Assembly (NCBI GenBank): GCA_916613615.1
Contig: OU744725.1
Location: forward strand, 12,116,253-12,180,252
DNA length: 64,000 nt
Source: Steromphala cineraria
Lineage: Eukaryota > Mollusca > Gastropoda > Trochida > Trochidae
Direction: 5' to 3'
Below are positions 28,801 through 38,492 of the stretch, one piece after another. The notes beneath the pieces are model-generated. The model worked only from the letters and a program-made list of their open reading frames with translations. It searched no databases and was not told the DNA's origin. A program made the position numbers and the translations under genes. Numbering within the stretch: position 1 is the stretch's first letter; each line of letters begins with the position of its first letter.

Positions 28801-30672
28801 AGCGCTTTAGTAAGTTCTATATAAGTAACTCGTACATCAAGTGGGGTCTCTCAAACCCAACAAAGCATGACTTCATGACTCCAAAGGCATGACTTTATCA
28901 ATCCAACATAAGATTGACAAAATCTACTTCAATATTTGCTCTTTCTTTTGAACATTTCCATAGAGCACGCTTATTATTGTATACATGATAGAATCGTAGC
29001 ATAATGTAATACAAAGATGTAAGAAAACTACTTCAATATTAGCTTTTTCCTTTGGATCTTTGCACAGTACACACTTATTGCTGTATACAAAAGAATTGTA
29101 TCATAATCTTATACAAAGATTGATTAAATCTACTTCAATATTTGCTTTTCCTTTAAACATTTGCATAGTACACACTCTTAATAATAGAAATGAAACATTA
29201 TCTGATGTAAAGATTAAATAGACGACAAATGTATCCTCCAAATATTAGCTTTTCCTAGCTTTCAACAGTGCAAGCTTATTACTCTAAATAAAAAAGAGAA
29301 ATTGACTGCTATTCAAGAATCAAAGATCACCACACGCACAAGTATGTGCAATGTTTTTAAATAATAAATTAATAGTCAATAGATCATGTTGATATCGCAT
29401 AATTAATCTAGCTTGTTGAAATGAACGAGGTTATGATGAAATGAGCAAATTACTTTTGCCACTTGCTGTAGGATTTACCTTTTTATGAAGTGAGAGTCAT
29501 TTCAAGACTTATCTACATAGCATGATATATATACAAAGCTCTTGAAAAACAGAGGTGTGTGCTTTATCAAGACTAGCTTACTGATGCAAAGTATGTAGAA
29601 CCAAACTGTTTACATTACAGTCAATCAATGGGAGATTTTCCACTCATTGTGTTGGTATAAGACCCATAATGATAAGATTTGTATACATATACATAGAGAT
29701 TTATTTATATGCCTCTTGAAACGTGAGAGTAAACTTACAGAGCAAGTGCTGCTGGTAAATTGACATTTAAATTTTAGAGGTAGAAATAATTTAAGTTTCA
29801 ATACTTTTCTTTTCTATATTTGTGGTATTGAAATTAATTCATTTAACATACAGCAATTCTTACTTAAAAAATGAGTAAGAAAATACATTTGTTAATATTG
29901 TTTGGGTAAATTTCCTTCAATATCATCATTTTTTTAAATTATTTCTTTTGTAGCTTTGAATTTAGAAATGTAGAAATTTATAAAACTTATTGACTTCATT
30001 CATTATAAAAACCATCAATTAGCATTACTTATTGATACTATTTTATTTGATAATATACTATTGATAACTTTTAATTAACATTATCCCTGCTAACATTACC
30101 AACCTGAATCTAATGAGCAATGAGATTGCAATATCATTATACAGTAGGTTTCATATTGTCGGTATTCTTTTTAAAACTAAAATTCAATAATTCATGTTTT
30201 CAGTTTCAGAAATTTAATAGTTATCAAGTTTCGACTTTGTTTGCGCTGTCCATAAATAAAAAGTAACCTTTTTTAATATATGAAGGAAAAGAAATCACTT
30301 ATAAACTGGGAATAAAATTAATGATTATGTAATTTCAAAGCCCCAAAATTGATAGAAGAAAAGGCTATTTTTTACAAATGATATCTTTTTAAAATTATTT
30401 ATCACATAACTTTTTAATTAGTTTTACATGTTAAACTTTGAAGTTTTGAAAGTTCAATATTTCACCTTAAAATAATGCAATTACTACAAAATTCTGTTAA
30501 GATCTATTTCATTTCTGTTTCTAAATGATGACATTGTAAACAAGGGAACAACCACGTTATGAACCCTACCTTTGGTTACTAATGGGGGAGCGACCTCTTG
30601 ATCTGGTTTGGGGCTTTCGGCCTTATTCAATTCCTTTTCGCTTGGCCCGTCGTCTGTTTCGACGTTAGCCAT
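236..30672 (-). CDS. DNAH5/DNAH8-like: Axonemal outer-arm dynein gamma heavy chain, DNAH5/DNAH8 type, 5' part, 48 exons
   Basis: Motor heavy chain of the ciliary/flagellar outer dynein arm: an ATP-driven minus-end microtubule motor. Exons in transcript order (high-low): 30672-30570, 26993-26944, 25898-25812, 25587-25555, 24772-24710, 24555-24484, 24287-24228, 22494-22321, 21927-21735, 21329-21164, 19603-19510, 19380-19282, 18838-18657, 18144-18025, 17652-17451, 17122-17027, 16818-16555, 16361-16296, 15953-15724, 15309-15158, 14800-14593, 14197-13717, 13227-13216, 12525-12319, 11951-11871, 11581-11177, 10972-10854, 10609-10310, 9874-9634, 9432-9306, 9110-9038, 8779-8626, 8290-8024, 7731-7465, 7153-6929, 6585-6413, 5895-5717, 5413-5226, 4996-4802, 4430-4296, 3896-3789, 3584-3285, 2898-2542, 2275-2111, 1810-1544, 1200-1090, 838-716, 478-236. 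All junctions are GT-AG and phases close, giving 2,739 codons with no stop. Family members have about 4,600 residues, so AAA4-AAA6, stalk and C-terminus lie left of base 1. The peptide follows vertebrate DNAH5/DNAH8 throughout (from memory); the two vertebrate paralogues cannot be told apart here. Confidence 0.95.
2111..3896 (-). CDS. Dynein heavy chain exons 41-44: AAA2 nucleotide-binding module
   Basis: AAA2 binds but is generally thought not to hydrolyse ATP. Exon 42 carries Walker A GPTGAGKT at about residues 2250-2257 and [18 protein letters not shown], then [13 protein letters not shown]. Exon 43 contains [20 protein letters not shown], where the Walker B acidic pair is replaced by DG as is usual for AAA2, and [14 protein letters not shown]. 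Exon 44 gives the AAA2-AAA3 connecting helices. The position after NCKIIFE reads VH, where vertebrate DNAH5 has PH. Confidence 0.95.
4296..5895 (-). CDS. Dynein heavy chain exons 37-40: AAA1, the main ATPase site
   Basis: AAA1 is the principal ATP-hydrolysing module. Walker A is GPAGTGKT at about residues 1968-1975 (exon 37), followed by [21 protein letters not shown]. Walker B is CFDEF at about 2018-2022 (exon 38), with the catalytic Glu present. [15 protein letters not shown] (exon 39) is the conserved sensor-I region, and [18 protein letters not shown] (exon 40) the C-terminal part. All catalytic residues visible here are intact, so a functional motor is expected. Confidence 0.97.
6413..10972 (-). 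CDS. Dynein heavy chain exons 27-36: linker (DHC_N2), residues 1301-1949
   Basis: The linker spans the AAA ring and produces the power stroke. Strongly conserved blocks are readable: [15 protein letters not shown] (exon 29), GELLLKGDTTSE across exons 30/31, [14 protein letters not shown] (exon 31), [20 protein letters not shown] (exon 32), [20 protein letters not shown] (exon 33) and [14 protein letters not shown] (exon 35). Exon 36 ends [11 protein letters not shown], immediately before AAA1. Lengths and order match the family; no key residue is obviously lost. Confidence 0.95.
9563..9618. repeat. 28-bp exact tandem duplication in a dynein intron
   Basis: ATGAGGCCCTTTGTGATAAG plus GTATAGAC occurs twice in immediate succession (9563-9590, 9591-9618). 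It ends 15 bases from exon 29's donor. No function suggested. Confidence 0.85.
9915..10015 (+). repeat. SINE/LINE-like 3' tail ending in (ATT)n
   Basis: GTAAAGCGCCTTAGAG, then GGGAGCTATATAAATCTCG, runs into about eight ATT units (to ~10014). This GTAAAGCGCC…CTATATAAAT(ATT)n arrangement is a familiar 3' end of short retroelements in marine invertebrates. Only the tail is recognised, in the intron between exons 28 and 29. Confidence 0.5.
11177..22494 (-). CDS. Dynein heavy chain exons 8-26: tail (DHC_N1) region, residues 157-1300
   Basis: This part forms the tail that dimerises and binds intermediate chains at the doublet docking site. Segments typical of the gamma chain can be read, e.g. [20 protein letters not shown] (exon 13), the YIFGKFDTF block (exon 15), [15 protein letters not shown] (exon 17), FDPQIMELI (exon 19) and [16 protein letters not shown] (exon 26). 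Exon 22 (481 bp) is the longest and holds a Cys cluster (Cys 941, 953, 956, 959, 960) that I do not recall in vertebrate DNAH5. The tail is the fastest-evolving part of the family, yet all 19 exons stay in frame, indicating a live gene. Confidence 0.9.
13216..13227 (-). CDS. 12-base microexon (exon 23) of the dynein heavy chain
   Basis: On the minus strand TTATTTCAG precedes GCTGACAGGAAG and GTCAGT follows it, giving a phase-0 exon coding ADRK between exon 22 (ending QQKQQQK) and exon 24 (starting EMELLAAEQ). Skipping it also keeps frame, so it may be constitutive, alternative or spurious. The surrounding peptide is a charged, poorly conserved stretch where extra residues are tolerable. The call rests on splice-site quality and phase only. 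Confidence 0.5.
19104..19279. repeat. 88-bp direct duplication touching the exon 12 splice donor
   Basis: Bases 19104-19191 and 19192-19279 are near-identical tandem copies starting ACAATATTATTTCAA and ending AAGCACGT. On the minus strand the downstream copy begins at the donor of exon 12 (GTACGTGCTT), so the first ~88 intron bases, including a donor-like sequence, are present twice. Only the exon-adjacent copy is needed to keep the reading frame. Confidence 0.75.
19604..21163 (-). other. Dynein intron 10 (1.6 kb)
   Basis: AT-rich intron between exons 10 and 11; no repeats, RNA genes or exons recognised by eye. Confidence 0.7.
22495..24227 (-). other. Dynein intron 7 (1.7 kb)
   Basis: AT-rich intron between exons 7 and 8. 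Short open frames on both strands look like chance. Nothing recognisable found. Confidence 0.7.
24228..30672 (-). CDS. Dynein heavy chain exons 1-7: N-terminal tail start (residues 1-156)
   Basis: ATG at 30672-30670 has A at -3 and G at +4, is the first in-frame ATG and is preceded in frame by a TAG, so it is the chosen start. Residues 1-34 are acidic and polar; residues 35-51 (exon 2, 50 bp) are Lys/Ala/Pro-rich, like a flexible basic linker. From residue 81 ([11 protein letters not shown], exon 4) the sequence joins the conserved DNAH5 family tail. Exons 2-7 are small (33-87 bp) and separated by introns up to 3.6 kb, so this end would be easy to mispredict. The exon 1-2 basic linker has no counterpart I recognise; exons 3-7 are supported by clean splice sites and phase. 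Confidence 0.85.
25024..25390. repeat. Possible interspersed repeat in dynein intron 4
   Basis: A locally GC-richer patch with AGCCCGATGCTAGTTG and AGCCCGGTTGGCTAA, followed by two closely spaced TTGGGCTAGTAA copies near 25287 and 25308. Composition and internal repetition differ from the surrounding intron, suggesting an inserted element. No clear ends and no coding capacity seen. Confidence 0.3.
27691..28671. repeat. Cluster of a ~16-bp motif (TACCGATCCGTCGAAT) in both orientations
   Basis: Forward or near-forward copies sit at 27691 (core TCCGTCGAAT), 27721 (TATCCGTCGAAT), 27751 (TACCGATCGGTCGAAT) and 28615 (TACCGATCCGTCGAAT); an inverted copy with one mismatch is at 28656-28671. The last two form a hairpin with a 25-base loop. 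The span may be a ~1-kb non-autonomous element with subterminal repeats. I do not recognise the family. Confidence 0.45.
28918..29290. repeat. Tandem repeat, ~103-bp unit, about 3.6 diverged copies
   Basis: Copies begin near 28921, 29025, 29127 and 29225. Each opens with a form of CTACTTCAATATTTGCTTTT, then a CATTTGCATAGTACACACTTATT-like stretch and an ATACAAAGAT tail. Period is 102-104 bp for the first three; the fourth is shorter and more diverged. It lies in dynein intron 1 and shows no coding potential. Confidence 0.65.
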
Positions 30673-31000
30673 TTTCGTATATTTCCTAGCTAGCTCTTCC
30701 AGAAACGAAAGTCCTGCACTTGGCTTGTCAATACACAAAATGAATTGTTTCTATCAGTCTTCAGACGACATTGCGGTTTTGTACCCGAGCCGACATCTCT
30801 GAGTCGTGTCACCGCGCACGTGTTCACACTTCCGCACTGCAGGGGATACAAAATAGTTCTCATTAAAAACGCTGCTTTTTTCTTATTTGAAAGTAACTCT
30901 GTCATCAAATATTACCAAAGAGATAGGGACACACTGCGTTGTAAGTTCCTGAAGTTATTTTACAATAATGCTTGTTTTTGTACAAAAGTTATTTTTTGGC
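30673..31000 (-). promoter_or_regulatory. Presumed 5' UTR and promoter zone of the dynein gene
   Basis: Immediately upstream of the start codon the sequence is richer in CpG than its surroundings (30750-30830). An E-box CACGTG lies at 30817-30822. Cilia genes are usually driven by RFX X-boxes; I found no convincing one by eye. No TSS can be set. Confidence 0.3.
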
Positions 31001-32025
31001 GGAATAATATTTTAGTTGGTAGCGCTTTGGAGACGTTTCCTCACCATGACGACGTGTATACAAAGGAGCTAGGCACGAATCGGATTACGCCTATTATTCT
31101 TACCTAATCACCTTTACGTATCGAAAAGCTTTTTATGGCAGAACGCTGTCGGGCTGTAAGAGGCTATTGTTGCATATTACTTGTAAGGGGCACGCGTACT
31201 ACGACTATATTGTAGATTTTATCTTAAAATATTAAGAGGCTATTTTTTATCAACATTCTAGATCTTCACTTTGACAGTCAGTTAATTTATTGTTGGCCTA
31301 GTCCTTTACAGAATGCTAGATTCGAGTTTTTTCACGATGATTTAAATTCAAAGTTGCTTATATCTTGCATCTATTTTTGAAAGATTGATTTTGAGAAAGA
31401 TGCTTTAGGCCTATAGGTTTCCTCACATAGGCCTATGTAGGGCTAGGTTATGACAACGTTCAACGGGTAGAAATTAATTAAAGCAACCTCACTGATATTT
31501 GAGTAGGCCTACATTTAGTAAAGCATAAAGCCTACATGTAGTTAAAAGCCTCACTGATTTTATAAACTTGTCAGGTCTAAAACTGAGCTTAAAATAGCTT
31601 TCACCGTGTTAAAGATCTATCACGATGTGATACGATCTATATTATTTGTCAGCTATATTTAGGCTACATGGGAGATATGGGCTGTTATCGCACAGCGTCG
31701 GATAAATTCAAAATAGGCTCTAAATAATATAATGGTTTTTTTTTCAATTTCATATGTTTTAATGAAGTTCGTTTTAATTATGACCCCTGTGTATGTAATG
31801 TCTGTTGAAATGTAGCTTAAATCTTAAAATAATGGTAGTATCAAAATCGATTTAAACTTAGCATTTCAATGAACTTATCATTATAAAATCAATATGATTT
31901 GTGAACAATGTTATTAACTGTATTTCATTTTAATTGACATTGAAATAAAATGCACCCAGTTGCCCTTTGCAGTAAATTTACATTTTCAATAATCGCGAGG
32001 GAAGGAATTCGAACTTTAAGGCCCT
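31001..32025. other. Intergenic, no gene seen
   Basis: AT-rich spacer with scattered AGGCCTA words around 31,400-31,510. No exon-like structure or RNA gene recognised. Confidence 0.6.
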
Positions 32026-32388
32026 TTAAAGGAGCAGTAGCACGTTTTTTGATAATTTTACATTTTAGATTTTTCACTGATAATTGTACGTTAATGCTTA
32101 ATGTTTTATTTTGATAGTGTCAAAAATATCATAACACAAACCAATTATCCATAGTCAGAGGACAAAGTATGAAGATTCGCCTAAAATCCATTGGCGGCCA
32201 TTTTGTGTGAACACCTTTAATTCATTTTGTGTAAGAAAAGGGAATAGCAAGGCTAAACTTCACATTATATATTTGAATCATTACTGCTCGATTTTGTTTA
32301 AATGCATTGTCTTTCAATTTGAACCATTAGTTTTCATTTTCCTGACATCACCTTATAAAACCCCTAAAACGTGCTACTGCCCCTTTAA
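32026..32388. mobile_element. TTAA-flanked MITE, copy 1 (AGGGGCAGTAGCACG family)
   Basis: TTAA, then AGGAGCAGTAGCACGTTTT; the right end is AAAACGTGCTACTGCCCCT then TTAA. About 360 bp. The interior contains GGCGGCCATTTTGTGTGAACACC and is in reverse orientation relative to the copies at 52.6 and 53.0 kb. TTAA duplication suggests a piggyBac- or Kolobok-type transposase acting in trans; no ORF inside. Confidence 0.75.
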
Positions 32389-33404
32389 CAATTGATTGAC
32401 GATTGGATCGACAGCTACATGTACGCATGAAGATATATATATACGGCCCACTTTAGGTCACGACAAACGACCGATTTATAACATGTTAAGTCTCAATCTC
32501 TTAAACGTGTAGATGTAATAAAACTTGACATCTAACTGTATTGTGCATGTTAAAACTCTATGGAGCCGTGTACACAAACAGGTCTTAGACCAACTCGGAG
32601 TTGTGTGTCATAACCATTGACACAGAGGCATGTCAATCGTACCGTAATCCTGGTGATTAACGGAATTAGACCTACCTGTACTCAATGCTTAGTTTTCTTA
32701 TTTTCTTTTTTAAAAAAGGTGACGGGAAATTTATAATTAAACTATTCAGATGACATGTACAATACTGTTTCAAATATCATTGAGTTTATAAGACTTCTTT
32801 TCAGGCTATATTTTGAATTTCTCATTTTTCCTTTGTTTTTTCTTTTTCCATTTCAAATCATTTATACATGTTTCATGAGTAGGCAAATATATTTACAAAA
32901 GTAGTATTCCAATCATTGTTAACAGAGGTAAGTGAATACAATATTTCATGATAAGTTTGTATAGTAAGTCAAAATAAGAAAGCTGTATGGACAATGAGGG
33001 TTAATATTTTATGAGAGCTTCATTCAATGCCTAGTATTATTTGGCACACTGGTTCTATTTCTAATAAATACATCTAATCTGTTAATTCCTCAGTTTATCC
33101 AAGACTGTTTTTGCACCATAAAGGGGGTTAATAAACTAAAGTAATAAATTCAGTCTTCATTCACATTTATGTTTTCGTTTACATAACATTTATTAGGAAT
33201 CAATCTTCCTGATTTTGAATCCAATTCTTTTTGGCATTTTCCTGTAAATTTTAACCTATGGTCTACCGATTTTTTTCGAACAATTTACGTAATCACTTCA
33301 TTGGTCATGTTTAAACCGATGATGCAAAAGCTAAATATTTTTTTATCTCCCGTTATATTTGGTTATCAAAATGTAGATTAGATGTACAACTAGAGAAGTA
33401 ATAC
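32389..33404. other. Intergenic, nothing recognised
   Basis: AT-rich spacer between a full MITE and an orphan MITE end. No gene, tRNA-like or repeat structure seen. Confidence 0.6.
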
Positions 33405-33427
33405 AAAACGTGCTACTGCCCCTTTAA
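33405..33427. mobile_element. Orphan right end of the TTAA MITE family
   Basis: AAAACGTGCTACTGCCCCT plus TTAA matches the family terminus exactly, but no matching left end is found. It may be a truncated copy. Confidence 0.6.
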
Positions 33428-35216
33428 CGACTTGTTAAGTAAAAGACGTATTGCAGCCTACAGTTGTGCTTCTCGGGGCTACAACAAATATCGACTTTAT
33501 GTTTTGTGTCTTCAGTAATAAGTCGAAGTAAGAAATCTGTCGACAATCCGTCCCTGTACTAATCGATCACAGTTGATAAGATTTTTTCAAGGTCACTTCA
33601 AAGTCTTTTCAATGTTTTTAATTATAAACTGGTAACTATTAAGATTTTTCATATTGTCATGGTTTGAATTTTTACAAATCATTTTGATATTATTATTTAG
33701 ATCCTTATCAATGGATTTATCATTATATTTATCATGGCAAATATTGAAAGACAATTAATTCAATCCTTTTTTTCCAGATGTATAAATCGGCATTGAATGA
33801 ATTAAAACACAAAACAAATATATGAAAAAAAGTTTATATACTGAAAATATTTTTGTTATAGAATCAAGATGATATACCACATGACCATGTATTTTATTAT
33901 AAAACCCAAAAAGTAGGCCTACACCATCGTATTACATTTAACATTACTTATTTACAATAATCAATTATTTAACTTACATGTCTAGTAAAGTTCGATTAGA
34001 GTATTAAGATTGTGAGGATATGAAAATCATTAGATTGAACTTGGGCTCTGTACCAATCTTGTTTGAAAATTTCCACAATTCAGGAGTTTATGAAAACCAA
34101 ATTTATTCAACCGGTGAAATCATGTTCTAAATCAACTCGATCATCCTCAGTCTAAGAACTTGGTGTTACGCATCAAGTGGAAACTGCATGTGGCCATCTT
34201 TGAGTGAACACCTTTTATTCATTGGATTTTGATTAAAAAGAGGTGTGTTTGTAATTGGTAATATTTGTCTTCCTTTTAACTAGAAAACCCTTATTTGCCT
34301 AAGAAAAGGTAAATTTAAAGACGAGCTCAAACCTCAAACAATACCCAAACAAGACGAGTGAGCACATCCTCCCATAGCTTTTTTATTAAGGAAAATTTAA
34401 AGTTTATTTCAAACTTTTTTGAGGCAAGTATCCTTTGATAGTGTTTGATACGTTTGGCAATACCATTCAACGACCAAAGCCGTTATATTAGAGCGAGAAC
34501 GATATTTATGAAGTTTACGGTAGTTGTCTCAAACTGAACCACCGTAACAGTATCACTATACTGCGACAACCCGATGATTAAATCTTAAATCTGTTTGGGG
34601 TGATAGAGGAAATGACTGCACCGAGGCATGAATCTGTTTGGTAATCTGTATAGACTGATGTAAGGTCTCGAAATGTTATTCATAAAACAAGTCTATAACT
34701 GCAATTAATGTAAATTCTCAACTGTACTATGGACCGCTGAGTCGATGCATTTCCTTCAAATATTTAAGGGGGCCTTGGTATGAGCCGCTGAGCCCCCCCT
34801 GCTGAAATGAATCATTGAATAGACATGTCTGTCTATTTTATTATGGGAGTAAAATTGAGGGCAAATGTATACGGCCACGAGGGAACCTTCAAGCGACAAT
34901 GATACAGTCTATATTAGAAGTGAACTTATGACAAAAGGAACTGTAGTAAGTATATTTGAATCATAATCGAGGATTTGTTTCTTTATAACATCTCACTGCA
35001 CAATAACGTTCAAGCAGATATAAATGCCTATTATGAGGTACCTTAGAGAAGAAGTCACGTCCCCTATGAAGCGACTGTAGGTCTAAATGCTATTTCCATT
35101 AGCATATTAGGATTATCGTCAAAGGGTTACATATTGTTGATGACATAAGACCGTTGATGTGTCTATACAATTGGGAAAATTAACTGAATTAAAAAGGTTA
35201 AAATGAATTTCACAAC

Positions 35217-35337
35217 GTGTTTGTCAACACAGTTATAACCTATTAGAAACTTGTTTAACTGGTTACGCTTGCGTAGCCAGTTAAACAAACGTTAAACTTT
35301 CGAGTTTCAAACAGGTTATAACTGTTTGGACAAACAC
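35217..35337. repeat. Nested foldback (hairpin) element, intact copy
   Basis: Outer arms GTGTTTGTCAACACAGTTAT and ATAACTGTTTGGACAAACAC enclose an inner perfect stem TTTAACTGG/CCAGTTAAA whose loop is TTACGCTTGCGTAG. The counterpart in duplication copy 2 (59769-59872) lacks the right inner arm. Confidence 0.7.
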
Positions 35338-35621
35338 ATGAAAATCATTTCTTATAAATTCTGACTCTGAAATTTAAGAAAAGTTTTAATTTCAAAACAA
35401 AACTTAAAGCAAAATCACTATTTCATAATAAACTCAAAAGTTAAAAAATAGGAAAAACAAACTTCATATCAGACCAGGCACCAATTTAATATATCTTTAA
35501 ACACTGAGAAGTGATTATCATAGCATTCATTGAACCCTGAAATATAATTTAAGATGAATGATTTTTGATTATGACTATTGTAGCTGAAACACTTTGTTAA
35601 TGAGCAAAGTTCATATTTGCA

Positions 35622-35705
35622 GTGAGGTGATGTGGTGTTTATCGCCGCTTTCAAGAGTATTTCACTTATATCGCGGCTGCTAGTAATATTGCAGGGAGAA
35701 AGCCC
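35622..35705 (+). repeat. SINE-like fragment (TTATCGCCGCTTTCAAGAG)
   Basis: GTGAGGTGATGTGGTGTTTATCGCCGC then GCGGCTGCTAGTAATATTGCAGG resembles a diverged gastropod SINE with the ACGCCGCTTT…AGCAATATT core. The match is from memory and weak. The same fragment is at 60078-60161 in copy 2. Confidence 0.4.
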
Positions 35706-36309
35706 GCAACACTATTGTGGCTTTGCGTTGCGATGAAACCTGCGAGCATCGGCTGGAACTAGCAACCATGAAATTCAGTGTAGCATTGCACCCAAACCTG
35801 ACTGCGTGTAGAACAGTTCTCTACTGCAAACAAAGTTGCCGAGCCCCTGACGGGATTCTTTCGCTGGTGAAAATATACAATAGTTTTATGCCCCTTTGTG
35901 AACAACAACCATAAATCATCATGAAGATATTAAACACTTAATATATATATAATGTACGTTACCAACAATCTAAATAGTCAGTGAAATGGATCACTAACGC
36001 ACTATTAACTTCGACCTTGTTACAAAACCGACTCATATATTCGCCTCATTGCGCAGCAAATCGGAGCGAGGAGAAAACATGGAAAATCTCTGTATAATTA
36101 ATCACTCATGTGACATCGATAGAAGCAATCCTTTATGGTCTGGTGCACATGTTTGCAATTGTTGTGTAAATCAAATAGGTATCACTTTATTGAATACGGT
36201 ACTAGTCTCTACACCGAAACGTCGCACTCTTGAAATATAGAAGTTGAAAATTCATAGAACTCTTCCTTATGCATCTAAAAACTTCTCAATACCTCTGAAA
36301 GTAGTCATT

Positions 36310-36599
36310 TTAAAGGGGCAGTAGCACGTTTTAAGGGGTGATATAAGACGATTTATGGAAAAAAATGGTTCCAATTGAAATACAATGTATTTAAACTAAA
36401 TGAAATAGTAATAAATCAAACATATATTGTAAAGTTAAGCCATGAAATTACTTTTCTTACACAAAATGAATTCAATGTGTTCGCACAAAAATGGCCGCAA
36501 ATGGACTTTATGTGAATCTTTATCATTTGTTCTCTGACTAATGATGATTGGTTTGTGTAATGAGAATTTTGGCACTATCACGGGCTACTTCCCCTTTAA
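36310..36599. mobile_element. TTAA MITE, diverged copy in duplication copy 1
   Basis: Left end TTAAAGGGGCAGTAGCACG; right end GGGCTACTTCCCC followed by TTTAAA, a decayed terminus. It contains ATGGCCGCAAATGGAC. Because 60770-61058 is its counterpart, this insertion predates the segmental duplication. Confidence 0.7.
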
Positions 36600-36846
36600 A
36601 TGCAGCCTGTCCCATAGTCAACCAACGAGACTGTAGTTGCAGTATTTTCTCCAAAACATCACTCTGGAAAAGCAAGTCTAGATCTGCAATGGACTACAAC
36701 CATATGTCTGAGACTCCTTTTCTATTTTAAATATGATAATCGATTTAAAGAATTATATACTGACTAGTAAGGTAACTGTACGCTATAAAGAGTTAATCTA
36801 TTAATGGTCTTGAAAATTATTATAAAACGGTTTGTAACTCACTTAA

Positions 36847-36960
36847 AGAGTGAGTGAGTGAGTTATTGTTTTACGCCGCTTGGGCAATATTTCGGCCATA
36901 ACGGCGTCTTCACTTATAGAGCCGATTTGTTAGTTGTCAGGGTCAAATATCCCAAACGTT
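36847..36960 (+). repeat. SINE-like fragment with GTTTTACGCCGCTT
   Basis: GAGTGAGTGAGTTATTGTTTTACGCCGCTT, then GGCAATATTTCGGCCATAACGGCG: close to the head of an abundant gastropod SINE as I remember it. Only the head is present; no tRNA box B. Copy 2 counterpart at 61331. Confidence 0.5.
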
Positions 36961-38285
36961 ACCAGTGTCATCTTATCGAGAAGTTTCCACTGTTTCAGGA
37001 AAGTATATTTTGAAGCTCATCGACGTTATATGGCGACATCAGAAAGGTTTAAATCACTATGTTGATTGAAAACCGGACAATGAGGTGCGTAAATCACCGA
37101 GACGTGAAGCAGTCAGAATGACAGTTACAAGTTGATAATGTTTGATAGGTTATAGAACTAGTATTCTTGTTAACTGAACGTGTGAATTTGGCTTCCGAGA
37201 ATATTATATGTGACTGTCAGATTTTCAGTTAAAACAAGTATTTGTCACATAATTGCTAATTTGGGTTGGAATATGTGAGTTATTTTGAAATTATATAATG
37301 ATTTATGTCATTTTTGTACATATAAGATAAAAACATTATGTGATGAAATCACGGAGTGGCTCTTTAAAGTATGTATTCTTGCAGTGTATATCTTTGTACA
37401 TATACACATAGTATGGAACGTCCCTACTTCAATTAAACTTTCTGTTATCTTTATTTCGTTTTCCAAAGGCATGTAGCTGAATATCGTCATTATGGATTTT
37501 ATATTCTTAAGTTTTATTGAAATAAAATTAAGATTCACCGTATATATTTATTTATATGCTTATGAAATTATGTACAAATTGTTCGAAATAAGCAAAAAAA
37601 TCAGTCAATCTACTATTTCACGATGTTCTGTGAGATCGAGATCCGAGACATTGATTTTTCAGATCCTCTGTTGGTTCTGAAAACATCATGTGCATATTTT
37701 GATGAACCCTTTCTTTCGAATCTGCAAAAGCTTTTACTTCTATAACGTTATCACAGTCATTATACTTTAACCATTCACTCAACATAATTTATTTTTATGT
37801 CCCGAAGTTATATTTACATGAGGTAACCTACTGCTGTATGTACAACGCTATAAGAATTCGTATAAAGTTCATCAAAATAATATGTTTTAATGAATGACGT
37901 ATTAGGTAAAATGAAAAATAAAAAGATAATAATTATTAGACTTGTTAAGGTTCAAAATGTTTTTGATAAGTTTGTTGAAAAGCTGATGAAAACGTTGCCA
38001 ATATAAGGACATATCACGATTTCATAAATTGAAATGTGATATCAAGAAAAATCTAAATTACCTTTCCAATTGTTTTTGATCAAAATTATCGTATCGCTAC
38101 GCAATGCGAGTAAAGGTGTTCACACAAAAACGGCCGCCGGTGGCTTTTGCTTTATATTCGATAATTTCTTCTACTACTGATGATCGGATAGAATCATGCG
38201 ATTTTAGATCCTTTGAAAATAATACTGCTGACACAACCTGATGTTTATTGAGGAAATGATATTTTAAAATTGTTGTTGAAGAGGT

Positions 38286-38492
38286 TTAAAGGGGCAGTAG
38301 CACGTTTTTAGGGGGATATAAGGTGATGTCAGGAAAATAAAAAATAATGGTTACAATTGAAAGGCAATGTATTTAAACTAAATGGAGCAGTAATAAATCA
38401 AATATATAAGTTTAGTCATGCGCTTCCTTTTTCTTACACAAAATGAATTAAAGGTGTTCACACAAAATGGCCGCCAATGGATTTTATGTGAA
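38286..38492. mobile_element. TTAA MITE, 3'-truncated copy
   Basis: Starts TTAAAGGGGCAGTAGCACG and follows the family through ATGGCCGCCAATGGATTTTA, then breaks off; the right terminus is missing. Confidence 0.7.

Larger units (their letters stand above)
26994..30569 (-). other. Dynein intron 1 (3.6 kb), repeat-bearing
   Basis: Largest intron of the gene, flanked by an AAAG|GTAGGG donor and a TTTTCAG acceptor. It contains the TACCGATCCGTCGAAT motif cluster at 27691-28671 and a ~103-bp tandem repeat at 28918-29290. The rest is plain AT-rich sequence; I see no exon on either strand. Confidence 0.8.

Noticed and set aside
30673..30738. 22-residue N-terminal extension (LCIDKPSAGLSF…) in frame with the dynein start
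   Set aside because: It would begin with TTG, not ATG, and an in-frame TAG lies just upstream; the first in-frame ATG is at 30672.
30745..31107. 120-codon plus-strand ORF upstream of the dynein gene
   Set aside because: No domain or typical amino-acid composition, and it lies in the divergent promoter zone; likely chance.
30673..31150. RFX X-box expected for a ciliary gene
   Set aside because: No GTNRCC-n-RGYAAC arrangement found by eye on either strand; a matrix scan would be needed.
35717..35914. Open frame conserved in both duplication copies (35717-35914 and 60173-60370)
   Set aside because: The nominal start is GTG. Of about five base differences between copies, four change the amino acid, which is not what purifying selection would give. 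It overlaps a SINE-like repeat.
36049..36240. Second open frame shared by both duplication copies (also 60476-60703)
   Set aside because: Short, no family resemblance, and DNA similarity is no higher than in flanking non-coding sequence; a related repeat at 56920 has the frame broken.
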